This document shows, one piece after another, positions 46,429 through 53,720 of a stretch of DNA of 64,000 nucleotides. The notes beneath the pieces are model-generated. The model ran no database searches. It had not been told where the DNA came from and saw nothing but the letters and a program-made list of their open reading frames with translations. Every line of letters starts with the position of its first letter. Position 1 is the stretch's first letter. Position numbers and translations under genes: made by a program. This stretch comes from Neobacillus sp. FSL H8-0543. GTDB taxonomy: Bacteria; Bacillota; Bacilli; Bacillales; Cytobacillaceae. The stretch covers positions 1,552,501 through 1,616,500 of the forward strand of contig NZ_CP151943.1 of the NCBI RefSeq assembly GCF_038592905.1, given 5' to 3'.

Positions 46429-48042
46429 TTATTGGATCCATGCTCCACTACCGTTTAGTTTATAGCCGTTGATTGTTGTATTTTTGGCCATGGAACCATC
46501 ACTATAGAGGTAATACCATTTACCTCCGGAGATTTTCCAGCCTGTTAACATGGCACCACTAGTATCAAGGAAATACCACTTACCACCAGTATCAAACCAA
46601 CCTGTTTTCATATCACCGGCACTATTTAGGAAATACCACTTTCCGCCAGAGGGCAACCAGCCTGTTTTCATGTCACCATTCTGGTTTAGGAAATACCACT
46701 TTCCGCCAGAAGACAACCAGCCTGTTTTCATGTCACCATTCTGGTTTAGGAAATACCACTTACCACCTGAGTACAACCAGCCTGTTTTCATATCGCCTGC
46801 CTGGTTTAGGAAATACCACTTACCATTAATAAACTGCCAGCCTGTTAACATAACTCCTGATTGATCAAGATAGTACCATTTCCCGTTATCGAGAAGCCAG
46901 TTCGTTTTGTTGGTCCCATCATTATTGAAAAAGTACCATTTACTGTCAATAAATTGCCAGCCCCTTGCAAATGTGAAGTCATAAAACTCCTTTGCAATAA
47001 AAGCAATTTTCCCTGCCCATGCTTCATCCGTTGAGTATTGATGCAAATTGCTATTAAATCTCATATTATCCAGTGTTGGTTGTGGAATTGGGAAGTCCAC
47101 AATGGATTGATTCCGACTTACATAATTTTCTTTAATCCAAGTAGCCCCTTTAATAATACCCTCTTCGGGTGTTGGAAATTGATTGGCGCCTTCTCCAGGC
47201 TGAGAGTCCACCGCTCCAATCCCATAGAAATTATTTTTATTTTTGACAATGTCGGAAGTTCCCCATTTTGACTCGACCCCTGAATGGGCAAGAAGATAGA
47301 CAGCATTTAAGCCGGTCACTTTTTGCGCTTCAATATAAGCGGATCCCCTATCCTTCATTAACGACTCGTTACCTTTTGTTTTATAGTTAATGAACTGGTT
47401 AATCTGATTAGCCGTTATGGTAGAAAGTGTATTAAGTGGAGTGAAAATGGTGATCTTGTTTGTTACTTTTCCTTCACTTTCAAAATCATACGGGATAACA
47501 TTACTGCCAGCCCGATAATCAATAAATTCACCATTTTTTTCCCCTTGGTAGAACCCATAAATCCAACCCTGTTCCCCATCTTCTGTTTGTATCTTATAAT
47601 AGTTGGCAGCCTTATGATAATCAAGAACGATTACTTTTGATTGGTCGGGTACCTGTCTCTTAATTGGATAGGACGTACCAGGTCCCTCCCGCAAATTTCT
47701 CCATTCTTTAACCAACCAGGTTTGGTTCATCACACTATTCCGCAAATAATCCTTATGAACCCAGCCAATCGTGCCATCTTGCATCATAATTTTGGCTGCA
47801 TATTCTTTTTCACTTAGTACAGTAATCTTATCATTAAATGACAATTCCGCTAACCAATCATAACCATCGGCCAAATGAATCCGATGGTCTGAAAGCTCTT
47901 CAAAATTCCGATAAACTGGTAATTTTATCGACGTAACACTCATTTGAGTATTTTGTACCGTTTCCTCAGCTAATCCGTTACTAGTAAATACCCCCAAAAA
48001 TAGAAATGCCAGTAGGAAACTACGAAAAACTATTCTACTCAT
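46429..48042 (-). CDS. Secreted endo-beta-N-acetylglucosaminidase with SH3 and choline-binding repeats
   Basis: The enzyme should cleave the GlcNAc-MurNAc backbone of peptidoglycan. I start at the ATG at 48042 (MSRIVFRSF, GAGGGG ahead); the longer frame uses a TTG five codons upstream. After a signal peptide come two SH3-like segments (about 45-175; KVIVLDYHKAANYYKIQTED) and a GH73/LytD-type domain (about 205-370) with AQKVTGLNAVYLLAHSGVES holding the catalytic Glu, and NNFYGIGAVDSQPG. Eight choline-binding-type repeats and the cap MAKNTTINGYKLNGSGAWIQ finish the protein. Four central repeats are nearly identical in DNA, which points to recent repeat expansion. Confidence 0.92.
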   Translation of the reverse strand: MSRIVFRSFLLAFLFLGVFTSNGLAEETVQNTQMSVTSIKLPVYRNFEELSDHRIHLADGYDWLAELSFNDKITVLSEKEYAAKIMMQDGTIGWVHKDYLRNSVMNQTWLVKEWRNLREGPGTSYPIKRQVPDQSKVIVLDYHKAANYYKIQTEDGEQGWIYGFYQGEKNGEFIDYRAGSNVIPYDFESEGKVTNKITIFTPLNTLSTITANQINQFINYKTKGNESLMKDRGSAYIEAQKVTGLNAVYLLAHSGVESKWGTSDIVKNKNNFYGIGAVDSQPGEGANQFPTPEEGIIKGATWIKENYVSRNQSIVDFPIPQPTLDNMRFNSNLHQYSTDEAWAGKIAFIAKEFYDFTFARGWQFIDSKWYFFNNDGTNKTNWLLDNGKWYYLDQSGVMLTGWQFINGKWYFLNQAGDMKTGWLYSGGKWYFLNQNGDMKTGWLSSGGKWYFLNQNGDMKTGWLPSGGKWYFLNSAGDMKTGWFDTGGKWYFLDTSGAMLTGWKISGGKWYYLYSDGSMAKNTTINGYKLNGSGAWIQ

Positions 48043-48060
48043 TTTTATTCCCCTCAATCT

Positions 48061-48096
48061 TATGTAGTATTCTACTATTCTATCATTCCTTTATTT
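48061..48096 (-). promoter_or_regulatory. Shared TAGTAGA motif upstream of the glucosaminidase
   Basis: On the minus strand the region reads AAATAAAGGAATGATAGAA then TAGTAGAATAC. A close match occurs upstream of the second glucosaminidase at 56421-56447 and a third at 56351-56381. TAGAAT could be a -10, but no good -35 is seen. Confidence 0.4.
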
Positions 48097-48171
48097 ACAT
48101 TTTCATTGTTTAAGGTTGTTTATCCTGTAAAACCAAGTAACTCTCTTTTTACACGATGTACCTGGTTTTAC

Positions 48172-48202
48172 GCAAAAAAAAACGAACACAAAGTGTCCGT
48201 TA
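48172..48202 (-). terminator. Terminator of the lic operon
   Basis: On the minus strand AACGGACAC and GTGTTCGTT (one wobble) with a TTT loop are followed by nine T residues; the first arm includes the licC stop codon. Confidence 0.8.
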
Positions 48203-48889
48203 TTGTTGTTCCAAAATTTTATTCACTTTTTCTAAATCCTCCAAAGAGTCAATTTCATAACTATCACTAGGATGTATTTCCTGTAGGTAAACATTTAAAT
48301 CACGAATATTATCTTTTACAATTCCATCCCACCAGAACTCCTTAAAGTTGTCACTTTTAATAGCTTCTTCCAATTTTTCGACAATATATCGACCATCTTG
48401 TTCTGACCAGTAAGAAACACCGCAGAGAATATACTCATGATCCCCATCACCAACCTCGATATCCGTCACCTTGTAGTTATCATCGTAGCGAATCATCCAC
48501 TCAGCCTTGAACTCTGGCTTCCTGGCGCTAAAATACATTGATGTTGATGGATTTTTCAATAGGAAATTACGATGTAAGTAGACATCCGCATCAATAACAT
48601 ACGCATCTGAAAGGTATTCCCTGACTAAATACATCGTGTACATATTGTTATAAACGTCGTATTTATCATTATGGACGAGTGTGACACCATACTTTTCTTT
48701 TAAATACTCAAATTTTTCCTTTAGGTAACCAGTAACCACGATGATTTCTTCGACACCAATCTCTTGTAAATATTCCACTTGTCTTTCAAGCATTGGCTTT
48801 CCATTAACCACTGTAAGCGATTTAGGTGTTGTTAATGTTAGAGGTCGTAATCGTGTACCCATTCCTGCTGCAAGTAATATTGCCTTCAT
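48200..48889 (-). CDS. licC: CTP:phosphocholine cytidylyltransferase LicC
   Basis: LicC makes CDP-choline from CTP and phosphocholine. The roughly 229-residue protein begins MKAILLAAGMGTRLRPLTL with the nucleotide loop and the conserved Lys in TPKSLTVVNGKPM. It then follows pneumococcal LicC closely: VTGYLKEKFEYLKEKYGV, HNDKYDVYNNMYTMYLV, AYVIDADVYLHRNF, LCGVSYWSEQDG and EFWWDGIVKDNIRDLNVY. These are the choline-pocket and metal-site segments of that family. I start at 48889, where TAATG overlaps the licB stop; a GTG at 48904 extends the frame by 5 codons. Last gene of licA-licB-licC, ending in a terminator. Confidence 0.92.
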   Translation of the reverse strand: MKAILLAAGMGTRLRPLTLTTPKSLTVVNGKPMLERQVEYLQEIGVEEIIVVTGYLKEKFEYLKEKYGVTLVHNDKYDVYNNMYTMYLVREYLSDAYVIDADVYLHRNFLLKNPSTSMYFSARKPEFKAEWMIRYDDNYKVTDIEVGDGDHEYILCGVSYWSEQDGRYIVEKLEEAIKSDNFKEFWWDGIVKDNIRDLNVYLQEIHPSDSYEIDSLEDLEKVNKILEQQ

Positions 48890-49860
48890 TATGCTGCTCT
48901 CCACCCTTTAATAATATTCTTCCATTTCAGTTCTTCTGGTGATGCCACTGTAATAATCGAGCCGACTAAAATCATTATACTAAAAATGACAAGCTTTGCA
49001 GTAATCGGAGTACCTAAAATGAAAAAACTTAAAATAATCGCCCAAGCCGAATAGGTAATGTTTAAGGCCATTGCTCTTGTTGGCCCCATGGTGTAAATCG
49101 CTTTGTAATAGAACACATACGATGCTGTTCCTGAGAGGGCAATTAAGGCGATTAAGAAAAATTCACTGCTGACAATTACTTCGCCAACAAGTGGATACGC
49201 TTTGAAAATAGGTAAGATCAAAACAGCATAGGTAACTGCTGAAACCAATTGGCGGATCTGTAATGCCTGTTCTGGCGAAATTTCATCATCCTTCATTCCG
49301 TACGCAAGGATCACACATTCCATTCCCCAGCCAAAGATACATAACAGGATAAAAGAGAATCCAAGAACATAGCTAGGTGACGGGGCTCCCCCAGAAAATC
49401 CTAATAGGAAAATAAATAAGATACTAATAAACAAACCAATCCAGTTCTTTATTGTTAATCGGTCCTTTAGAAGGAAGAAGGCAAAAAAGGCACCAACCGC
49501 TGGATAAATAGCGGAAATCGATGCCGATAGTGAGGCACCTAAATATTTTACTGCAAGGACATAACCAGTCATCCCTATCGGCCCTCCAAGCAAGGCACCT
49601 AGCATAACGAATCGGCCACTCCGCGTGGCGATTTTTTTAAAAGGAACTTTAAACTCTCCTCTAATTGTCATATATACCATCATCCAAAGACTCGATAATA
49701 AATCATGGAAAAAGGTACTAACTAATGGGGCCAAAAAAATGATTTGCTCCGTCGACACGAGCAAGGTTGAGGATAATATTATTCCGATTAATACCGTATC
49801 AAGCGCCCAGGTAAATCCCGATATCAATCCGAAATAAGTTCCCTTATTTTTTAAGTTCAT
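48889..49860 (-). CDS. licB: DMT-superfamily transporter, LicB-like choline permease
   Basis: A 323-residue membrane protein with two EamA repeats and about 10 membrane segments (FGLISGFTWALDTVLIGIIL; GALLGGPIGMTGYVLAVKYL; SASISAIYPAVGAFFAFFLL). In Haemophilus and pneumococcus the licB gene of the lic operon encodes such a permease for choline uptake. EamA proteins have many substrates, so choline is inferred from the operon: the start lies inside the end of the licA fusion gene (17-bp overlap) and the stop overlaps the licC start. No substrate residues can be assigned from sequence. Confidence 0.82.
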   Translation of the reverse strand: MNLKNKGTYFGLISGFTWALDTVLIGIILSSTLLVSTEQIIFLAPLVSTFFHDLLSSLWMMVYMTIRGEFKVPFKKIATRSGRFVMLGALLGGPIGMTGYVLAVKYLGASLSASISAIYPAVGAFFAFFLLKDRLTIKNWIGLFISILFIFLLGFSGGAPSPSYVLGFSFILLCIFGWGMECVILAYGMKDDEISPEQALQIRQLVSAVTYAVLILPIFKAYPLVGEVIVSSEFFLIALIALSGTASYVFYYKAIYTMGPTRAMALNITYSAWAIILSFFILGTPITAKLVIFSIMILVGSIITVASPEELKWKNIIKGWRAA

Positions 49861-51724
49861 AAAGCATCTCCCTTACTAAGTGGTGGTTTAAATTCTTTCT
49901 ACATCTATTTAAGAGATCAATCCCGTACGTACCAAAATCGTCTCCCTTTGCTTCTTTAATAATCGTCCAAATTGTCCAGAGGAAATCTTGGAAAATTTTG
50001 TTGATAATCATCCGTTGCTGAACTTCATCAGGTATTTCATCCTTCTGCAAATAAAGCGTTAAAAATAACTCTTCTTCCTCTGAAGTTAGGTCACTTTCCA
50101 TTGCGTGCCAAGCAAGATCCCATATTGGATCGTTCATGCCGCTATATTCCCAGTCAATTAAATAGAGTTTGTCTTCGCCACTTTTCACCATATTTTGTGG
50201 TAGTGCATCATTATGACAAGGAGTAAGTTGAATACTCATTCCCTGATAATATTCTTTTAAAGCCATGACCTGTGCCCTTGCCTCTCCATAGTTCTCATAG
50301 GGCAGTGCATTCGCTTCGTTCATCAACTGTTCGTACTTCTCGATTAGTTCAAATACATCAAAACGATTGGCCATTTGGATATTTGCCGAGTGAAGCGTTC
50401 TAAAAATGGCTGTTGTTTGCTCCATTATATCCTGTCGCTTCGCCATTTTTGGCGTTAGTGTTTCTGCCTCAGGAATCAACTCAGCAATTTTCACACCCGT
50501 TTCATCATTAAAGTAGACCAACTCTGCATCAAGACCCAATTTACTGGCAAGTGCGGCATTAACCTTTTCCTCTTTCCGGTTAATCATCGATTCCGTCCCA
50601 TTCCCCGGAATCCTTAACACATACTCTTTACCCTTAAAAACTACCTTAAAGTTCTTATTCGTCATCCCGCCAAACGGCTGAATATCCCCAATATCCTCAT
50701 AGGCTAAATCAAGAGCCTCCATTAAATGACTTTTAATGAGAATTTCCCTAAATTCGGCTTCTTTTCGTTTTAAGATTGGATAGACATTTTTTGTAATTAC
50801 ATCATAATGCTGTAAACTATCAAGTTCGCCCCAATACAGATTAAGCATTTTTAAGTAGCCAATCTTGTAATGCCTTGAAATATCGAGGAGCATGTATTCA
50901 TAATGCATGAACGGGTTTTTATTATTTTGCTTATACTCGGTAACCATTTTCGTATAAACCTCGTAGGAAAGTTTACTAACCCCAACCATTTCACCGTCTA
51001 TTTTATTAAACTGATGCTTATCCTTAGAGATTTTATGAAGATAGCCATTCTTGATTTCAACAAATGCCTCATCACCAGATCCACTCTCATTTGCAATCAA
51101 GATACAATCTCGCTGTGGGTAGGTTAAAAGTTCCTTTATTGCCCGTTCCTCGATTAAAATATCATCTTCGATTAAAAGAAAATCACCTTTAACTACATCC
51201 TGTGCCAGCGCTAAGGATGCCATGGAACCAGTCCATTTGTATTTTGGATTATTTACAAATTGATAATGGCTAAATTCAGCGAGTTCTTCAAGCGCTTCAC
51301 GTTTGTATCCCGTTACAATAACAATGTCGTTAATTCCATTCTCTTGGAGAATATCGAGATTTCTTTTTAATAATGAAATTCCATCAATCTCCATTAAGCC
51401 TGCTGGATGAGGGAAATCTTTTCTAGTCCCTGCAGCTAAAATAACCGCCTGTTTAATTTCTGTAACTGGTTCTTGGTGGATGTTAACCTTTTTGTCCTGA
51501 TAGGCCTCGATGCCACTATGTAAAAAGTCGATGCCTTTTTGTGTTAAAAAGTAGCGAATATTCCTACCAGTTTTTTCACTATATATATAATTGCCAATCG
51601 TTAAATCATGAATAAGATAATTAACCTTGCCGATAGAAATCCCACAAATCTCGGCCATTCTCTTTTGATTAAGATTTGCATTTTGATTTATTGCCTCTAA
51701 TAATTGAAATAAGTGCTGTTCCAT
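49844..51724 (-). CDS. licA: HTH - nucleotidyltransferase-like - choline kinase fusion (LicA)
   Basis: LicA phosphorylates choline. This 626-residue protein has three parts. A winged-HTH (about 1-75; NQKRMAEICGISIGKVNYLI) starts it. Next is a nucleotidyltransferase-like domain (about 88-330; QAVILAAGTRKDFPHPAGLM, DIVIVTGYKREALEE, LLIEDDILIEE), whose signature is altered: the usual G-x-G-T-R-L and PK-x-L Lys are missing. Last is a choline kinase (about 335-620; FGGMTNKNFKVVFKGKEYVL, then the catalytic LTPCHNDALPQNMV and LYLIDWEYSGMNDPIWDLAW). The Brenner motif and DWEY box are intact. It is the first gene of the lic operon with its own promoter; a palindrome in the leader could be the target of its own HTH. 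Confidence 0.9.
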   Translation of the reverse strand: MEQHLFQLLEAINQNANLNQKRMAEICGISIGKVNYLIHDLTIGNYIYSEKTGRNIRYFLTQKGIDFLHSGIEAYQDKKVNIHQEPVTEIKQAVILAAGTRKDFPHPAGLMEIDGISLLKRNLDILQENGINDIVIVTGYKREALEELAEFSHYQFVNNPKYKWTGSMASLALAQDVVKGDFLLIEDDILIEERAIKELLTYPQRDCILIANESGSGDEAFVEIKNGYLHKISKDKHQFNKIDGEMVGVSKLSYEVYTKMVTEYKQNNKNPFMHYEYMLLDISRHYKIGYLKMLNLYWGELDSLQHYDVITKNVYPILKRKEAEFREILIKSHLMEALDLAYEDIGDIQPFGGMTNKNFKVVFKGKEYVLRIPGNGTESMINRKEEKVNAALASKLGLDAELVYFNDETGVKIAELIPEAETLTPKMAKRQDIMEQTTAIFRTLHSANIQMANRFDVFELIEKYEQLMNEANALPYENYGEARAQVMALKEYYQGMSIQLTPCHNDALPQNMVKSGEDKLYLIDWEYSGMNDPIWDLAWHAMESDLTSEEEELFLTLYLQKDEIPDEVQQRMIINKIFQDFLWTIWTIIKEAKGDDFGTYGIDLLNRCRKNLNHHLVREMLYELKK

Positions 51725-51746
51725 GCTGCCTCCCCTTCCCTAATGC

Positions 51747-51761
51747 ATTCAATTTTTGAAT
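51747..51761. promoter_or_regulatory. Palindrome in the lic leader, possible operator
   Basis: ATTCAA and TTGAAT form a perfect inverted repeat around 3 bases, between the -10 element and the ribosome site of licA. Its place would let a bound protein block transcription. Confidence 0.5.
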
Positions 51762-51770
51762 CCTTTTTTT

Positions 51771-51799
51771 ATTGTATAATAATCCTCTATGTCTGTAAA
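51771..51799 (-). promoter_or_regulatory. Sigma-A promoter of the lic operon
   Basis: On the minus strand TTTACA (51794-51799), a 17-bp spacer and TACAAT (51771-51776), followed by the palindrome, a GGGGAGG site and the licA ATG. Confidence 0.65.
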
Positions 51800-51800
51800 C

Positions 51801-51836
51801 AAAAAAATGGAGATAGAAGGAATTCTATCTCCATAG
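51801..51836 (-). terminator. Terminator of the M14 carboxypeptidase gene
   Basis: ATGGAGATAGAA and TTCTATCTCCAT form a perfect 12-bp stem with a 4-base loop and, on the minus strand, seven T residues. The lic -35 element begins immediately after it. Confidence 0.9.
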
Positions 51837-51842
51837 TATTAT

Positions 51843-53576
51843 TTACAAATTTAACGCTTCATATGCCATTAGCAGGCCAGCTGATTGGTTTTCCCTCCAA
51901 ATGCTATCAAAGTTAGCAATTGGCACTGGCTTGTTATACGTATACGTCGAAATTTCCGGGGTGAAGCCCGGCATCTTCGTTTCTTGGATAAACCAATCCG
52001 AATACCCACCATAGATTGGATTTGCTCCTTGATACATAAGACTATAGCCAGTTAGGTTAGCATACTTCAAGGCAATTTGATAATCCCGCTGTCTATCAGC
52101 CGCGGACTGTTTGTATTCCCAATAAAGGATACGACCTGAGGAATGATAGGCCACTGCAATTTTAAATTGATGTGCTTTTGTAAATGTGACAAGCGCTTTT
52201 ACCTCCGGCTCGCTTAACGGTTGGTATCCTTTAAAGTTAGACGGTCCTGGCTTTCCTGTATCACCAGTAATCAAATTCCAATCAGCAGGATATTGACGGT
52301 TTAAATCGACCCCACGAATATTTGCCTTCCAAGCAGAAAAGTCGGTCTTGTTTCCATTTAAGTTTAGGACATATTGTGGATTTTTTGCTGTTTTCGCACC
52401 TTCCTGAACAAGCATGACGCCATCAGGATTGACCATTGGTACAAACCATATGGAAACCTGGTTCAATAGCTCACGCACCTTGTAACCATTAAATGTACCA
52501 TTATAAGCATATGTTTTGGCATATTCATCGAGCATTTCCATTAACACATTTGTGGTCATATGCTCGCGGGCATGGTGGGAACCATTGATAAAAATCTCCT
52601 TTTCACCTTTCCCAATTTTTACCGCATAAAGATTTCTGCCATCCACGGACTGCCCGATGATTTCTGTTTTAATAAAACCGGGGTAACTGGACTTTAACTC
52701 ATTAATGTCCGCAACCATGTCGGAGTGAGAATAAACCTGTTTTGGACTTACCAGATCTGGTATCCATGCACCACTATTGCCGAAAATATATCCTTGTACC
52801 GTAGTGTTTTTTGCCATGATACCGCTTGAATAAGAATAGAACCAAAGGTCACCCACCAAATACCATCCAATCGCCATTGCACCGGATTCCTTAAGGAAGT
52901 ACCAATTCTTTTGGTAGAGTAACCAGCCTGTTTTCATTGCCCCGCTCGTCTCAAGATAGTACCACTTGTTACCAGCAAATACCCAGTCGGTTTGCATTGC
53001 GCCACTCTTATTTAAGTAGTACCATTTGTTACCAACGAATACCCAATCTGTCTGCATTGCACCGCTCTTATTTAAGTAGTACCACTTATTTTGATCATAG
53101 ATCCAGTCGGTTTTCATCTCACCATTTCCGTTGAGATAATACCACTTTTGATCAAACACCCACCCCTTTTTCATCGCACCTGTTTGCAGGTCAAAATAAT
53201 ACCATTTACCATTATCAAGCACCCATCCAGTTTGCATGACGCCTGTATCCGGATTGTAGTAAAAGGTTATTCCATCTTCCGTAACCATTCCGCTTTTTGA
53301 GATGGTTGTTTCGTCCTTAGTTGTTTCACCTGTTGTTTCACTGGTTGTTGAATTTGTCTGCGTTGGTTGATTAACAGGTGCAGATGGTGTCGGGACCGAT
53401 TCAGCTGCTACTGAATCCATAACAGGATCAGTAGTCGAAGTGGATGATTCAATTTGACTGACGGGATCTTGAAGGTCGCCTGAAATCCTTGATTCTGCGC
53501 TAGCTATTCCTTGCATCGAAAAAGCTAACATATTGAATAGTATAATTGTGGAAAGGATTTTTTTCACTTCCTCCAC
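51843..53576 (-). CDS. Secreted M14 zinc carboxypeptidase with N-terminal choline-binding repeats
   Basis: The 577-residue protein has a signal peptide (to about residue 27), a Ser/Thr-rich linker (about 30-95), then seven or eight choline-binding-type repeats (about 96-265) closed by the cap MAKNTTVQGYIFGNSGAWIP. The catalytic domain comes last (about 280-577). Zinc ligands are in GSHHAREHMT and AYHSSG; substrate residues are in NPDGVM and LNRQYPADW, and the catalytic Glu is in GFTPEISTY. M14 enzymes of bacilli can hydrolyse gamma-D-Glu-DAP bonds in the wall, but protein substrates are possible. Start may be the GTG at 53576 or the one at 53567 (better ribosome-site spacing). Confidence 0.9.
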   Translation of the reverse strand: MEEVKKILSTIILFNMLAFSMQGIASAESRISGDLQDPVSQIESSTSTTDPVMDSVAAESVPTPSAPVNQPTQTNSTTSETTGETTKDETTISKSGMVTEDGITFYYNPDTGVMQTGWVLDNGKWYYFDLQTGAMKKGWVFDQKWYYLNGNGEMKTDWIYDQNKWYYLNKSGAMQTDWVFVGNKWYYLNKSGAMQTDWVFAGNKWYYLETSGAMKTGWLLYQKNWYFLKESGAMAIGWYLVGDLWFYSYSSGIMAKNTTVQGYIFGNSGAWIPDLVSPKQVYSHSDMVADINELKSSYPGFIKTEIIGQSVDGRNLYAVKIGKGEKEIFINGSHHAREHMTTNVLMEMLDEYAKTYAYNGTFNGYKVRELLNQVSIWFVPMVNPDGVMLVQEGAKTAKNPQYVLNLNGNKTDFSAWKANIRGVDLNRQYPADWNLITGDTGKPGPSNFKGYQPLSEPEVKALVTFTKAHQFKIAVAYHSSGRILYWEYKQSAADRQRDYQIALKYANLTGYSLMYQGANPIYGGYSDWFIQETKMPGFTPEISTYTYNKPVPIANFDSIWRENQSAGLLMAYEALNL

Positions 53577-53682
53577 TCCCCTCTTAAAATAGTAAACTAG
53601 GAAATAATTTTCCTATTAATCATTGGCCTTTTAAATGATAACATAGCAAAACTCTTAAAATAAGGTTTAAAATTACCCAAAA

Positions 53683-53716
53683 AAAAAGAGGCCTTGCTCG
53701 AATGAGCTCAGCCTTT
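53683..53716 (-). terminator. Terminator of the LytB-like gene
   Basis: On the minus strand an imperfect hairpin (AGGC-n-GAGCTC with GAGC-n-GGCCT) is followed by nine T residues. Confidence 0.7.
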
Positions 53717-53720
53717 ATGC

